From: Shinella sp. WSJ-2
Lineage (GTDB): Bacteria > Pseudomonadota > Alphaproteobacteria > Rhizobiales > Rhizobiaceae
NCBI RefSeq assembly: GCF_003432075.1
Contig: NZ_QWBU01000009.1
Coordinates: 124,001 to 188,000, forward strand
Direction: 5' to 3'
Length of the DNA: 64,000 nt
The position numbers and the translations under genes were made by a program. This document shows, piece by piece, positions 27,375 to 36,419 of the stretch. The notes beneath the pieces were generated by a model. It saw only the letters and a list, made by a program, of their open reading frames with translations. It ran no database searches and was not told the DNA's origin. Numbering within the stretch: position 1 is the stretch's first letter; each line of letters opens with the position of its first letter.

Positions 27375-28486
27375 CTGACGTCCTGCTCGTTCTCAATACC
27401 GGTTCGTCGAGCCTGAAATTCGAAGTTTTCGGCTATGAGGCACTCGACAAGCTCGCCAAGGGCAAGGTCACCGGCATCGGCACCGAGGCCAGGCTGAGCG
27501 CGACGGTCGTGGCAAGCGATGTCCATGTCGACAGGGCGCTTGCAGCGAACGACCACGAGACCGCCATGGCCGCGGTGATCGACCTCATCGACCGATACGA
27601 CGACGCATGGCGCATGGTGGCGACGGTACACCGGATCGTGCATGGCGGCGCCGATTTCGTCGCGCCTGTCGTCGTCACGCCCGGGATTCTCGATCGGCTT
27701 GCGGCGCTGGCGCCCCTCGCGCCATTGCACCAGCCCTACAATCTCGCGGGCATCGCGGCGTCGGACCGCCTGTCGGACGCCCCGGACATCGCCTGTTTCG
27801 ATACCGCCTTCCACGCCGGCCATGCACCGCTCTTCCAGGTCTTCGCCGTCGATGCGACGCTGCGGGATCGGGGCATCCGCCGCTACGGATTCCACGGCCT
27901 GTCCTACGAGTGGATTGCCCGCGTGCTCGCAAGTGAACACCCCGATCTTGCGCGCGGCCGGGTCGTGGTCGGGCATCTCGGCAATGGCGCAAGCCTGTGT
28001 GCCCTGAAGGACGGCGCAAGCGTCGACACGACCATGGGCATGACCGCGCTCGACGGTCTGCCGATGGGGAGCCGCACCGGTGCGATCGATCCCGGCGCGG
28101 TCACCTACATGCTGCGCAATCTCGGCATGGGCATCGACGATGTGGAACATGCGCTCTACGAGCGCTCCGGCCTGAAGGGCCTGTCCGGCCTCAGCAACGA
28201 CGTGAAGGCCCTGCTCGAAAGCGCGGATCCGCGCGCCGGCTTCGCCCTCGACTATTTTGCCCTGAAGGTAGCGCAGTTCGCGGCCATGATGGCAGTGTCC
28301 ATGGGTGGACTCGACGCCGTCGTCTTCACGGGGGGCGTCGGGGAAAATGCGGGACCGGTTCGCGATGCGATCCTCGCCCGGCTGGAATTCCTGCGGCCGT
28401 TCCGGACCTTGATCGTCCCGGCGAACGAGGAACGCATGCTTGCGATCCACGGCAAGGCATTGCTGGAGGCAGGACGGGGCGGCTGA
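27371..28486 (+). CDS. ackA: acetate kinase
   Basis: This 371-residue ASKHA-fold kinase has the adenosine/phosphate motif LNTGSSSLKFE at the N-terminus, the substrate region VHRIVHGGADF, HLGNGASLCAL and the C-terminal GGVGENAGPVR. It transfers phosphate from acetyl phosphate to ADP. Slightly shorter than E. coli AckA (400). ATGA overlap with pta indicates co-translation. Confidence 0.95.
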   Translation: MTDVLLVLNTGSSSLKFEVFGYEALDKLAKGKVTGIGTEARLSATVVASDVHVDRALAANDHETAMAAVIDLIDRYDDAWRMVATVHRIVHGGADFVAPVVVTPGILDRLAALAPLAPLHQPYNLAGIAASDRLSDAPDIACFDTAFHAGHAPLFQVFAVDATLRDRGIRRYGFHGLSYEWIARVLASEHPDLARGRVVVGHLGNGASLCALKDGASVDTTMGMTALDGLPMGSRTGAIDPGAVTYMLRNLGMGIDDVEHALYERSGLKGLSGLSNDVKALLESADPRAGFALDYFALKVAQFAAMMAVSMGGLDAVVFTGGVGENAGPVRDAILARLEFLRPFRTLIVPANEERMLAIHGKALLEAGRGG

Positions 28487-28519
28487 TCCGGTCCTCGATG
28501 GCGAGGCCCCGCGCAACAC

Positions 28520-28533
28520 TTGACCAGGATCAA
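28520..28533 (+). promoter_or_regulatory. FixK/FNR box upstream of universal stress gene
   Basis: TTGACCAGGATCAA is a perfect TTGA-N6-TCAA half-site pair, 62 nt before the usp start codon. A start site about 40 nt downstream would place it for class II activation. An oxygen-responsive CRP/FNR activator such as FixK or FnrN is the expected binder. Confidence 0.8.
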
Positions 28534-28595
28534 TATATGCCGCGTTATCGGCGCTATGCTTCCGACCGCTTGCCTGGAACGGAAGGAATGTACGC

Positions 28596-29321
28596 GTGTT
28601 TTATCAATCCATTCTCGTCAATCTCGATATCGAGCGGCCGGTCGAGCCGATCACGGAGGCCGCGGTCGATCTGGCGTCTCGCTCGGGTGCTCGGCTCATA
28701 GGGCTTTGCGCCGCCGGAACGCTCGCAGAGCGCATGGAGGAGGCTCGCGCCACGTTCCTCCATCTGGCGGCAAACAGGATCGAGGCGGAATGGCGCGGCG
28801 AAACGATGGCGCCAACCGAGGCGGTCGTGGCGGCCGCCCGTGTCGCCGATCTGGTGCTGATGGCGGCCGGAGACCGCGCGGACCCGGCGACCGTCGTCCT
28901 GCGTGCCGGCCGGCCTCTTCTGGTGGTCGGGAGCGACTGCGACACGATTGCGACACGAAAGATCGTCATCGGCTGGAAGGACACCCGCGAGGCCCGCCGC
29001 GCGATTGCGGATGCGCTTCCCCTGCTCTCGGTCGCCTATGACGTCGCCGTCGTCTCCGTTTCCCCGGAGCCCGCGCCGGCCGAGAGGCAGAGCCTCTCCG
29101 ATATCGTTTCCTATCTCGCCCGGCACAATGTGAAGGCCAGGCCGCAGATGATCAAAAGCGCCGACGAAACGATCGGCTTTCTGCAATTCGTCGACGAAAG
29201 CGACGCCGATATCGTCGTCACCGGCGCCTATGGTCATAGCCGCCTGCGGGAATGGGTGTTCGGCGGAATCACGGGCCTGCTTCTCGAAGAGAACACGCGC
29301 ACCCGCTTTCTTTCCTGTTGA
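28596..29321 (+). CDS. universal stress protein, UspA family
   Basis: The GTG at 28596 follows GGAAGGAATG and gives 241 residues. The C-terminal Usp motif VTGAYGHSRLREWVFGGITGLLLEEN and the nucleotide-type loop are conserved. The protein is about half again as long as single-domain Usp and resembles degenerate two-domain forms. It is close to the Usp at 50613, with the same ILVNLDIERPVEP-type start. A perfect FixK/FNR box lies upstream, so low-oxygen induction is likely. The molecular function of this family is broadly stress survival; the ligand is unknown. Confidence 0.9.
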   Translation: MFYQSILVNLDIERPVEPITEAAVDLASRSGARLIGLCAAGTLAERMEEARATFLHLAANRIEAEWRGETMAPTEAVVAAARVADLVLMAAGDRADPATVVLRAGRPLLVVGSDCDTIATRKIVIGWKDTREARRAIADALPLLSVAYDVAVVSVSPEPAPAERQSLSDIVSYLARHNVKARPQMIKSADETIGFLQFVDESDADIVVTGAYGHSRLREWVFGGITGLLLEENTRTRFLSC

Positions 29322-29342
29322 TCCGCGGAACGCGACCGGCGC

Positions 29343-31026
29343 CTACACCGGCGTGTCGGCCGACGACGTGGCCGCAACCGGTGGCGACGTCTCCAACCCA
29401 TCCTCCGGCGCACGGACGGATGCGGCCCTGTCCACTGGCCGCCGGATCGGATCCGACAACAGCGGAAGCCGTTGAGGACCACGAGCACGGTCCCGCCTTC
29501 ATGTCCGACCACCGCCAGCGGCAGAGGCAGATCGAAGAACAACCCGCCCGTTACCAGCACCAGCATGGCGCCGATCGCGACGACGAGGTTCTGCCGGATG
29601 ATCGCGGCGGTCCGGCGCGCCAGATGCTGCGCATCGGCCAGCTTCTTCATGTCATCCGACAAGAGGGCGACATCGGCGGCCTGAAGGGCGACCTCCGAGC
29701 CGGCCGCGCCCATGGCGATGCCGACATCGGCGCGTGCAAGAGCGGCCGCGTCATTGACACCGTCGCCGACGAAGGCCACGGTGCCGCCACCCGCCAGTTC
29801 CCCCACATGACGCACCTTGTCTTGCGGCAGCATTTCGGCATGAATCTCGTCGGGAGCAAGGCCGAGCAGCGCGCCGATCCGCAAGGCCACCGGCCGGCGG
29901 TCTCCGGTCATCATGACGATGCGGCACACGCCGCCGGCCCGCAGCGCGGCGAGCGCCGGGGCCGAGCTCGCCCTCGCCTCGTCCGCCACGCCGACGGCGC
30001 CGAGAACGGTCGGTCCACGTCCCAGATAGACGACGGTCTCGGCGCTGTCGGTCAGTTCCCGAAGCCGGGCGTGGTCGACGGACGCCCCCATGTCCCGAAC
30101 GAGATGAAGATTGCCGGCCCAGAGGACACCAAGCGCATCCGACCCGACGATCCCTGCGCTTGGGCGCGCGCTGACATCCACGACATGCGCCGGCGCGATG
30201 CCACGTGCGGCCGCCTCCCGGCGTATGGCCGCCGCGACATGATGCTCGGAATGGGCTTCGAGCCCGGCGAGCAACGACAGGAAGCCGCATTCGTCCGCGT
30301 CCAGCGCGACGATCCGCGTCACGGCCGCCCGGCCGTTGGTGAGGGTGCCGGTCTTGTCGAAGGCGAAGATATCGACGGCGGCCAGTGTTTCGAGCGCGCC
30401 GCCGAGAGCGCAGACAGGATCGCTGCAGGCACCGATATGACGATCGCACAGGGGCTGGCCGCGACCAGCAGCGTCGCGGCCCGATAGAGCGCCTGCTCCC
30501 AATCGCGCTCCACCCCGTAGAAAACGGCGAAGGCTAGAGCGGCGCCGAGGAGCACCGCGACGATATAGCGCTGTCCGAACCAGGCGCTGAAACGCTCGGA
30601 GGGGGCCTTGGCCTCCTGGGCTTCCGTGATCAGCCGGATCATGCGGGCGATCGTGCTGTCGCCGATCGTTCTTGCGACCGCCACTTCCAGAATGCCGTCC
30701 AGATTGACGGTGGCCTCGAACACCTGCTGGCCCGGCTCTTTGGAAACGGGCATGGATTCACCGGTGATATTGGCCTCGTCGATACCGCCGCGTCCCTGCA
30801 GGATGACGCCATCGGCCGGCACGCGGGCGCCGGGCCGCAGGATCACGACATCCCCGACGACAAGCTCCGCTGCGGGAACCTCCAGCACCGAGCCATCGGC
30901 CTGCCAGCGGAACGCCGTTTCGGGACGAAGCGCCATCAGCGCCTCGACGGCGCGGCGCGCACGGCCGAGCGCCTGGTGCTCAAGCGTCGTCGACACGCTG
31001 AACAGCGTCAACAGCACCGCGCCATC
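29343..31026 (-). pseudogene. decayed P1B-4-type metal-transporting ATPase
   Basis: The reading frame is a close relative of the intact ATPase at 45937-47916 but is broken. The 5' end (about the first 90 residues, including two membrane segments) is missing. About 34 bp are lost near 30401-30420, removing the AARGGVLFKGG segment before the phosphorylation site and shifting the frame. A 1-nt deletion near 29445 shifts the C-terminus after VLNG. The SPC, DKTGTLT, GDGVND and HEGGT motifs are still recognisable in pieces. Its start is fused to the VIT relic by a deletion. It cannot make a functional pump. Confidence 0.85.
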
Positions 31027-31211
31027 GACATCGCGCCGGCCACCAGCCCGGCGACACCGGCGACGAGGATTTCCTGCGATGCAGCGGTCGCCGCCGCGAC
31101 ACCGACGATGAGGCTCGACGTCGAGATCAGCCCGTCATTGGCACCCAGCACCGCCGCGCGGAGCCAGCCGATACGTTCGATGAGTTGGCTTTCCCTGTGG
31201 ACGGCGCGCAT
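31020..31211 (-). pseudogene. truncated VIT/CCC1-type iron/manganese transporter gene
   Basis: The first about 60 codons match the intact VIT gene at 47919-48614 (MRAVHRESQLIERIGWLRAA, LVAGAMSMA) and then run into the ATPase relic out of frame. Compared with the intact pair, about 780 bp spanning the rest of VIT and the ATPase 5' end are deleted, with the joint in CACCGCGCC/ATCGACATC near 31020. The remaining peptide has only one to two membrane segments. Confidence 0.85.
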
Positions 31212-31264
31212 GGCATCTCCGATTTCAGCAGATCGGCTGTGGTTACACGACTTCAGGCAATGGA

Positions 31265-31281
31265 TTTAGAATTATTCTAAA
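31265..31281. promoter_or_regulatory. Irr box (iron control element), perfect palindrome
   Basis: TTTAGAATTATTCTAAA is a perfect 7-3-7 inverted repeat matching the rhizobial Irr/ICE consensus, 53 nt before the VIT relic. It is still intact although the genes it served are broken. The near-identical site before the intact VIT gene is at 48713-48729. Confidence 0.75.
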
Positions 31282-31306
31282 TGTATGCCATAGAGACGGC
31301 AGCACA

Positions 31307-31861
31307 TCAATCTTCGCGGCGCTTTCTTCCCGTCACCATGGCGCGAACGAGGTTTTCCCGGTGCTCGACGCTGGCTAGAACAACGCCGGCGATATGCAGG
31401 GCGACCAGCCCGATGGTCGAATAGACAAGGGCCTTATGGACATCCTCCACCCAGCCGACACCCCAATAGGCATCCGTGGTCATCATATAGCCGGTGGTCA
31501 CGATGCCGGACACCGCCGCGAGCAACAGAACGACCATGGCGCCCCCCGCCGGATTGTGGCCGAGATACCGCTTGGCGCGGAAGGCGAGGCTGTCACGGAG
31601 GAACGCGAGAATCGTCGTAGGGGCATAGAGGAAATTGGCGAAGCGGGCGTGATGCGGCCCCAGCAGCCCCCAGACCAGGCGCAAGGCGATCAGCCCGGCG
31701 ATGGCATAGCCGGAGAGGATATGGGCCTTCTTCCATTCGTCGCCGGTGACGAAGGAGAAAACGAAGAGGCAGACCAGCGACCAGTGAAAGACCCGCACGA
31801 GCGGGTCCCACACCTTGACGCTTTCCCCCGCCCCGCTGGTTCGGGAGAGTGGCGCCATCAT
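31307..31861 (-). CDS. cytochrome b561 family membrane protein
   Basis: The ATG at 31861 overlaps the upstream PepSY gene stop (ATGA); an ATG follows directly at 31858. The 184-residue protein has four membrane segments with the family His pattern: VRVFHWSLV in segment 1, KKAHILSGY in segment 2, and VEDVHKALV and VALHIAGVV in the last two. It would bind two b hemes and move electrons between the quinone pool or cytoplasm and the periplasm. It is co-transcribed with the PepSY gene and both diverge from a two-component system. Confidence 0.9.
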   Translation of the reverse strand: MMAPLSRTSGAGESVKVWDPLVRVFHWSLVCLFVFSFVTGDEWKKAHILSGYAIAGLIALRLVWGLLGPHHARFANFLYAPTTILAFLRDSLAFRAKRYLGHNPAGGAMVVLLLAAVSGIVTTGYMMTTDAYWGVGWVEDVHKALVYSTIGLVALHIAGVVLASVEHRENLVRAMVTGRKRRED

Positions 31862-32136
31862 TCCGCTCCTTCCGAGCCGACCGGCTCGCCGGTCTGCGGA
31901 TTGAAGATCGTCTCGACCTTGGCGCCCTTGGCATCGATCGCATAGACTTCGTAGCAGCCGTTCTCGACCTTTATCCGCCGGACGTCGAGGCCCATCGCCT
32001 TGGCCTTGTCCTTCATGGCATCCTCGGTCATCCATTTGTCCTTCGGCACGTCGCAGCTCTTGCCCTCATCTTCGGCACGGGCCGCACCGGCGGCAAAAAG
32101 GCCGAGAAGGGCGGTTGCGAGAAGGATTGTCTTCAT
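31858..32136 (-). CDS. PepSY domain periplasmic protein
   Basis: The ATG at 32136 follows AAGGAGAAA. The 92-residue product has a signal peptide (ending GAARA) and one PepSY domain (MTEDAMKDKAKAMGLDVRRIKVENGCYEVYAID). Small PepSY proteins next to b-type cytochromes and OmpR-type two-component systems are widespread, and their role is probably periplasmic sensing or redox partner binding. The related protein at 40949 shares the DVPKDKW/VSMDRW Cys-containing start and GCYEV/GCYEI core. Confidence 0.88.
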   Translation of the reverse strand: MKTILLATALLGLFAAGAARAEDEGKSCDVPKDKWMTEDAMKDKAKAMGLDVRRIKVENGCYEVYAIDAKGAKVETIFNPQTGEPVGSEGAE

Positions 32137-32201
32137 GGAATTTCTCCTTGTGGCCGGCCGGAGCACCCTGCCCCGACGCTGGACGCACCATAGGCAGCCG
32201 T

Positions 32202-32243
32202 GGCTGAGCGATGGCTGACGGGAAATGTCAGCAAAATTTCAGC
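32202..32243. promoter_or_regulatory. paired direct repeats in the PepSY / two-component divergon
   Basis: GGCTGA occurs at 32202 and 32213, and its inverse TCAGC occurs at 32228 and 32239, each pair spaced exactly 11 bp. Eleven-bp spacing is typical of OmpR-type response-regulator sites. The same layout appears at 41397-41447 before the second module, so these are probably operators for the cognate regulators. Confidence 0.55.
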
Positions 32244-32265
32244 CTCGCCGTGCTAGGCTTCGAAC

Positions 32266-32598
32266 ATGCGTGTGCTCTTCATGTCCGTCATCACCCTTTC
32301 CCTTGCCGGGCTCCTTTCGGCCGGCGCAATCGCTCATGCAGACGATGAGGGGGACGACGCGGACGGACGCACCCTCGACGCCGTTCAGGAGGCGGTCGAG
32401 AAGGGCGCGATAAAACCGTTTTCCGAGTTGCGCGACATCGTCAGCCGGCGTTTCCGGGGCGATATCGTCCGCGTGGAACCACGCCGGAAGCACGGGATCT
32501 TCCTCTACAAATTCAAGGTTCTGTCGCCCGAAGGGCAGCTCGTCGAAATAGAGATCGACGCAGCGAGCGGCACGATCCTCGAAGTCGAGAACGAATGA
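32266..32598 (+). CDS. PepSY domain periplasmic protein
   Basis: This 110-residue protein has a signal peptide ending AIAHA, an acidic stretch (DDEGDDADG) and a PepSY domain (AVEKGAIKPFSELRDIVSRRFRGDIVRVEP) ending in the typical LVEIEIDAASGTIL. It is the first gene of the plus-strand operon and overlaps the response regulator by 4 nt, so it may modulate the sensor kinase from the periplasm. That link is inferred. Confidence 0.9.
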   Translation: MRVLFMSVITLSLAGLLSAGAIAHADDEGDDADGRTLDAVQEAVEKGAIKPFSELRDIVSRRFRGDIVRVEPRRKHGIFLYKFKVLSPEGQLVEIEIDAASGTILEVENE

Positions 32599-33257
32599 TG
32601 CGCATCCTGCTCGTTGAAGACGACCGGCTGATCGCCCGCGATCTCATCGCCCATCTGGAGCGGGCGGGCTATGTCGTGGACCATGCCCGCGACGGCGAAG
32701 ACGGCTGGTATCGCGGCGACAGCGAGGATTTCGCCGCCGCCATCCTCGATCTCGGCCTCCCCTCCATGGATGGCATGACGATCCTGAAACGCTGGCGCAA
32801 GGACGGGCGCCGCTTCCCCGTCCTCATCCTGACGGCGCGCGGCAATTGGGAAGAGCGCGTGGAAGGCATCGATGCCGGGGCGGACGACTATCTCGCCAAG
32901 CCCTTCCAGATCGCGGAAGTCCTCGCCCGCCTGCGCGCTATCCTGCGCCGCTATGCCGGCGAGCCGAGCCCCGTCCTCAGCGCCGGCGGCCTACACCTGG
33001 ACCCGCGCGTCAAATCGGTGACGCTTGGGGACCGGCCGGTCGACCTGACGCCGCTCGAATATCGCTGCCTGCACCATCTGCTCCAGAACCGCGAGCGCCA
33101 TGTCAGCCAGCAGGAACTGACCGAGCAGCTCTACGCCCAGGATTTCGACCGCGACAGCAATTCGGTGGAGGTGCTGATCGGCCGGCTGCGGCGCAAGCTG
33201 GGCAAGGCTTTCATCGAGACGCGCCGCGGCTACGGCTACCGGATCGCCGCCGCATGA
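32595..33257 (+). CDS. OmpR-type response regulator
   Basis: The 220-residue protein has a receiver domain with acidic pocket VEDD and phospho-acceptor Asp52 in ILDLGLPS, the LTA switch and the conserved Lys in YLAKPF. The C-terminal OmpR/PhoB winged helix includes SNSVEVLIGRLRRKLG and ETRRGYGYRI. It overlaps the preceding PepSY gene and the following kinase gene. It resembles QseB/PmrA regulators. Expected targets are the divergent PepSY-cytochrome genes through the 11-bp repeats. Confidence 0.94.
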   Translation: MMRILLVEDDRLIARDLIAHLERAGYVVDHARDGEDGWYRGDSEDFAAAILDLGLPSMDGMTILKRWRKDGRRFPVLILTARGNWEERVEGIDAGADDYLAKPFQIAEVLARLRAILRRYAGEPSPVLSAGGLHLDPRVKSVTLGDRPVDLTPLEYRCLHHLLQNRERHVSQQELTEQLYAQDFDRDSNSVEVLIGRLRRKLGKAFIETRRGYGYRIAAA

Positions 33258-34618
33258 GATGGCCAACCTCCATTCGCAGCCGCCTCCTGCTGATTTCCGC
33301 GTTGACCGTGAGCCTCGCGCTGACACTGACCGTCACCTTGCTGGTCTCGCTCTTCTCCAGCAACATCCGCAACCGCATCGATGCGGAGCTGACCAGCCAT
33401 ATCAACACGCTGGCCGGCGCGCTGTCCTTTGCCGCCGACGGCACGCTCCAGCGCCCGGAAAGCCCGCTCGACCAGCGCTTCGCCACGCCCTATGGCGGGC
33501 TTTACTGGCAGATCGTCGACGATGCGCGGGGGCAGACCGTCCGCTCGCTGTCGCTGTTCGACACGGCCCTTGCCCTGCCCATGGACAGGCACGCCGAGGG
33601 CGCGGTTCATCGCTACCTGCTGCCCGGCCCGGCCGGAAGTTCATTGATCGTCCTCGAGCGGCTCGTGCAGGTCGCTGCACCGGAGGGGAAACGCGCGCTG
33701 CGCATCGCTGTCGCCATCGACGCGCAAACGCTGGAGGAGGCCAGAGCCGCCTTCATCCGCGACATCCTGCCGGCCGTCGCCGGGCTCGGCGTCTTCCTCG
33801 TCGTCGCGTCGATCCTGCAGCTCACCCTCGGGCTGCGGCCGCTGGCGGCGCTGAACGAAGGGATCGTGCGCATCCGCGAGCGGCGTGCCAACCAGTTGAC
33901 CGGCGCCTATCCCAGTGAATTCCAGAGCACCGTGGCGGCAGTCAATGCGCTTCTGGATACGCAGGAAGCGATGATGGGCAAGGCGAGGAAGCGCGCGGCC
34001 GACCTCGCCCACGGCCTGCGCACGCCGCTGACGGTGCTCTCGAACGATGTCCTCACTCTGCGCGACAAGGGTGAGGCGGCCATGGCGGACGAACTGGAGC
34101 ACCTGGCGTCCGTCATGCGTAATCATGTGGAACGGGAACTGGCGCTTGCCCGCATCGCCGCCAGCGCGGACCTGCGCCGCTCGGACGCCGACGTAGCCAT
34201 GATCGTCGGCGAACTTGTGCGCATCCTCAAGCGCTCCCCTTCCGGCGAGCGGCTGCGGTTCGAGATCGACGGCCCAAACACCGAGACCGTGCCCATGGAC
34301 CCAGCCGACTTTCGCGAACTCATCGGCAACCTGCTCGAAAATGCCGTCAAATGGGCGACGGCCGAAATTCGCGTGCGCTGGAAGCGCAACGAAGACGGCC
34401 TGCGTCTGACGATCTCGGACGACGGTCCGGGCGTGCCGGAGCAAGAACTCGGCAATCTCACCCGCCGCGGCTGGCGTCTTGACATGGCATCCCCCGGCTC
34501 TGGCCTCGGTCTCTCCATCGTTCGTGAAATCGTCGATGTCTATCGCATCGGTTTTATGCTGCGGAACAGAAAGGCCGATAGCGGGCTGGAAGCCGAGCTT
34601 CTGTTCGCTCATACATGA
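33254..34618 (+). CDS. sensor histidine kinase
   Basis: The ATG at 33254 overlaps the regulator stop and gives 454 residues. Membrane segments at about 9-34 and 171-195 flank a periplasmic domain of about 135 residues. The H-box ADLAHGLRTPL holds His253. The ATPase domain has LLENAVKWA, DDGPGVP and GSGLGLSI. It phosphorylates the response regulator encoded upstream. The signal is unknown; iron, copper or redox state are plausible given the PepSY and cytochrome partners. Confidence 0.93.
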   Translation: MRWPTSIRSRLLLISALTVSLALTLTVTLLVSLFSSNIRNRIDAELTSHINTLAGALSFAADGTLQRPESPLDQRFATPYGGLYWQIVDDARGQTVRSLSLFDTALALPMDRHAEGAVHRYLLPGPAGSSLIVLERLVQVAAPEGKRALRIAVAIDAQTLEEARAAFIRDILPAVAGLGVFLVVASILQLTLGLRPLAALNEGIVRIRERRANQLTGAYPSEFQSTVAAVNALLDTQEAMMGKARKRAADLAHGLRTPLTVLSNDVLTLRDKGEAAMADELEHLASVMRNHVERELALARIAASADLRRSDADVAMIVGELVRILKRSPSGERLRFEIDGPNTETVPMDPADFRELIGNLLENAVKWATAEIRVRWKRNEDGLRLTISDDGPGVPEQELGNLTRRGWRLDMASPGSGLGLSIVREIVDVYRIGFMLRNRKADSGLEAELLFAHT

Positions 34619-34738
34619 TGCAAACCGTCACGCAGATGGACGCCCCCCATCGACTCTCGCGCTTCGGCGTTGCATCCTGCCCTACAGAAACGACACGCGG
34701 TTCGTTCCCCACCGCATCCATAGCAATGTAAAATCGAA

Positions 34739-35425
34739 ATGCTCATCCAAGAAGGCGACAAGAGGACTCCGGCAACAGACCTGATGCTGGCTTCAATTCT
34801 GGCGTTCGTCGCAGGCGGCGTGAACAGTGCCGGTTACCTTGGCTACCGCTATTTCTCAGCCAACATGACCGGCAATGTCTCGATGGCCTCCGATTTCCTC
34901 GCAGTCTCCCGGTCCGACCTGGCACTGGGATTCCTGACGATCGTCGTGATGTTCATCCTTGGTGCCTTCATCGCCTCGTGTCTCATCGAAGTCGGCAAGC
35001 GGCAGCTACGTCGTAACATCTACGCCCTCACATTGATCGTCGAAGCCGCGCTTCTGATGCTTGTCGGGCTTTTCATCACCCTGAGCGCACGCTCCCCGAA
35101 TGGTGTGCTGGTGGTGGGCCTGTTGAGCCTGACCATGGGATTGCAGAATGCGGCATCGACGCGGATTTCCGGCAGTCGCGTAAGAACGACCCACGTTTCG
35201 GGTGTAGCAACCGATATCGGGGTGGGCATCGCCATGCTTCTGGGAAACAATTCCAGCTCCGACAGGCTGGCCATCGTGCTGCGCTTGAAACTCCACCTCG
35301 TCACGATTGTCTTCTTCGCACTCGGTGGCGTATTTGGCGTTCTTGGATACCAGCACCTCGGGGGATTATCCTTCTGCGCTTTGGCGATGCCTCTACTCCT
35401 GCTAAGCATCAGATATCTCCGGTAA
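34739..35425 (+). CDS. YoaK family membrane protein (DUF1275)
   Basis: This 228-residue protein has about six membrane segments and the DUF1275 hallmarks: AGGVNSAGYLGYRYFSANMTGN near the N-terminus and LQNAASTRISGSRVRTTHVSGV in the middle. The family is uncharacterised. It is 120 nt downstream of the sensor kinase and may be separate. Its codon use looks slightly less GC-rich than the neighbours. Confidence 0.88.
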   Translation: MLIQEGDKRTPATDLMLASILAFVAGGVNSAGYLGYRYFSANMTGNVSMASDFLAVSRSDLALGFLTIVVMFILGAFIASCLIEVGKRQLRRNIYALTLIVEAALLMLVGLFITLSARSPNGVLVVGLLSLTMGLQNAASTRISGSRVRTTHVSGVATDIGVGIAMLLGNNSSSDRLAIVLRLKLHLVTIVFFALGGVFGVLGYQHLGGLSFCALAMPLLLLSIRYLR

Positions 35426-35636
35426 TGCAGATGGAGAAATGCTGCCCGCTCTGCCGGACGGCGCGCACTTGCAAATTGAGCAGACTGTCGGCTTTGAAGT
35501 GTCACAACTTTAGACTGAAGGACCATAATAAAGGCGCAAATATACCTCTACCCCAGCCGGATACCGGCCAGCACCGACACATCGCCATAGCAACCGTCGA
35601 CTATCCCAAGAACACAATTCAAATCCGAATCTACTG
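35426..35636. other. intergenic region, no gene recognised
   Basis: It lies between the convergent YoaK gene and the M41 relic. Only a small CCGG-ATA-CCGG inverted repeat was noticed near 35562. Confidence 0.4.
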
Positions 35637-36049
35637 TTATTCTGGCCCACGATCACCGTATTTGAGCAGCCCCTTCACCGCCTCGCCATCCAAAGCCTGC
35701 GCATCGAACAGCGCCGTGGTGAGCGCGTCGAGCTTGTCGCGGTTCTCACTGATGATTTCGACCGCCCTCGCAAATGCCCTTTCCAATCCCGCATGGATGC
35801 GGGCTGCGAGATCGGGATTACCGTCGAGCACGGCGGTCGGGTCCTTGTCATCGCGGTAGAGCAGCGGCTGAATCGCACCGAAGCCGAGGGAACGCTCCAT
35901 GGCGAGCGCCATCTTCGTTGCCCTGGCGAGACCGCTTTCGTCCGAACCAGCGGACCCGGCGGACACCTTGCCGACCACGATCTGCTGGGCGGCGCGCCCC
36001 GCCATGAGCATGGCAAGCATGTCCTTACGGTACCCCAGCGTATCAGCAT
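35637..36049 (-). pseudogene. 5'-truncated copy of FtsH-like M41 peptidase gene
   Basis: The encoded C-terminal half (LGYRKDMLAMLMAGRAAQQ through GEAVKGLLKYGD) closely matches the intact gene at 56271-57038. Similarity stops at about 36049, so the AAA lid and the zinc-binding HESGH motif are missing. The part still contains the third-ligand region (SGLARATKMA, where the Asp of SDLARAT has become Gly). An in-frame ATG at 36020 could give a 127-residue peptide, but it cannot be an active protease. Confidence 0.85.
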
Positions 36050-36419
36050 TTGCCTAAACCCGCAATCTTCCAACCTATCGGTTCCCACCAATTGTGGGTT
36101 GCTATGATCCGGGCCGACTTCATGGCCTGAGTAAAGTCGTAGGAGCTACGGCGGTTAAGAAATTCCTACATTAAGCAACCTGTGATGAAATAAACAGCAG
36201 AGAGATCAGAAATTAAACTTGATAAATTTCAAAAGGTTAAGCGTGCAAATCCGCGCCTCTCACGTTCTGGCGCATTCTCCACATCAACTGTCGCGATATG
36301 AAATCTTGGGTTGAATGGAATTTGGAAGCCGATACGGGGTCCCGTTACAACGTCGATTGACAAGAATAGCTGGCCAAAGTCCAGCCACCACCAGGAGGCA
36401 CGGCCATTTTCCGGTCCTG
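36050..36419. other. gene-free region with one FixK/FNR-like box
   Basis: No coding region was recognised. TTGATAAATTTCAA at 36219-36232 fits the TTGA-N6-TCAA core. The nearest downstream frame on the minus strand is the truncated M41 copy, so the site may be a leftover of a former promoter. Confidence 0.45.
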
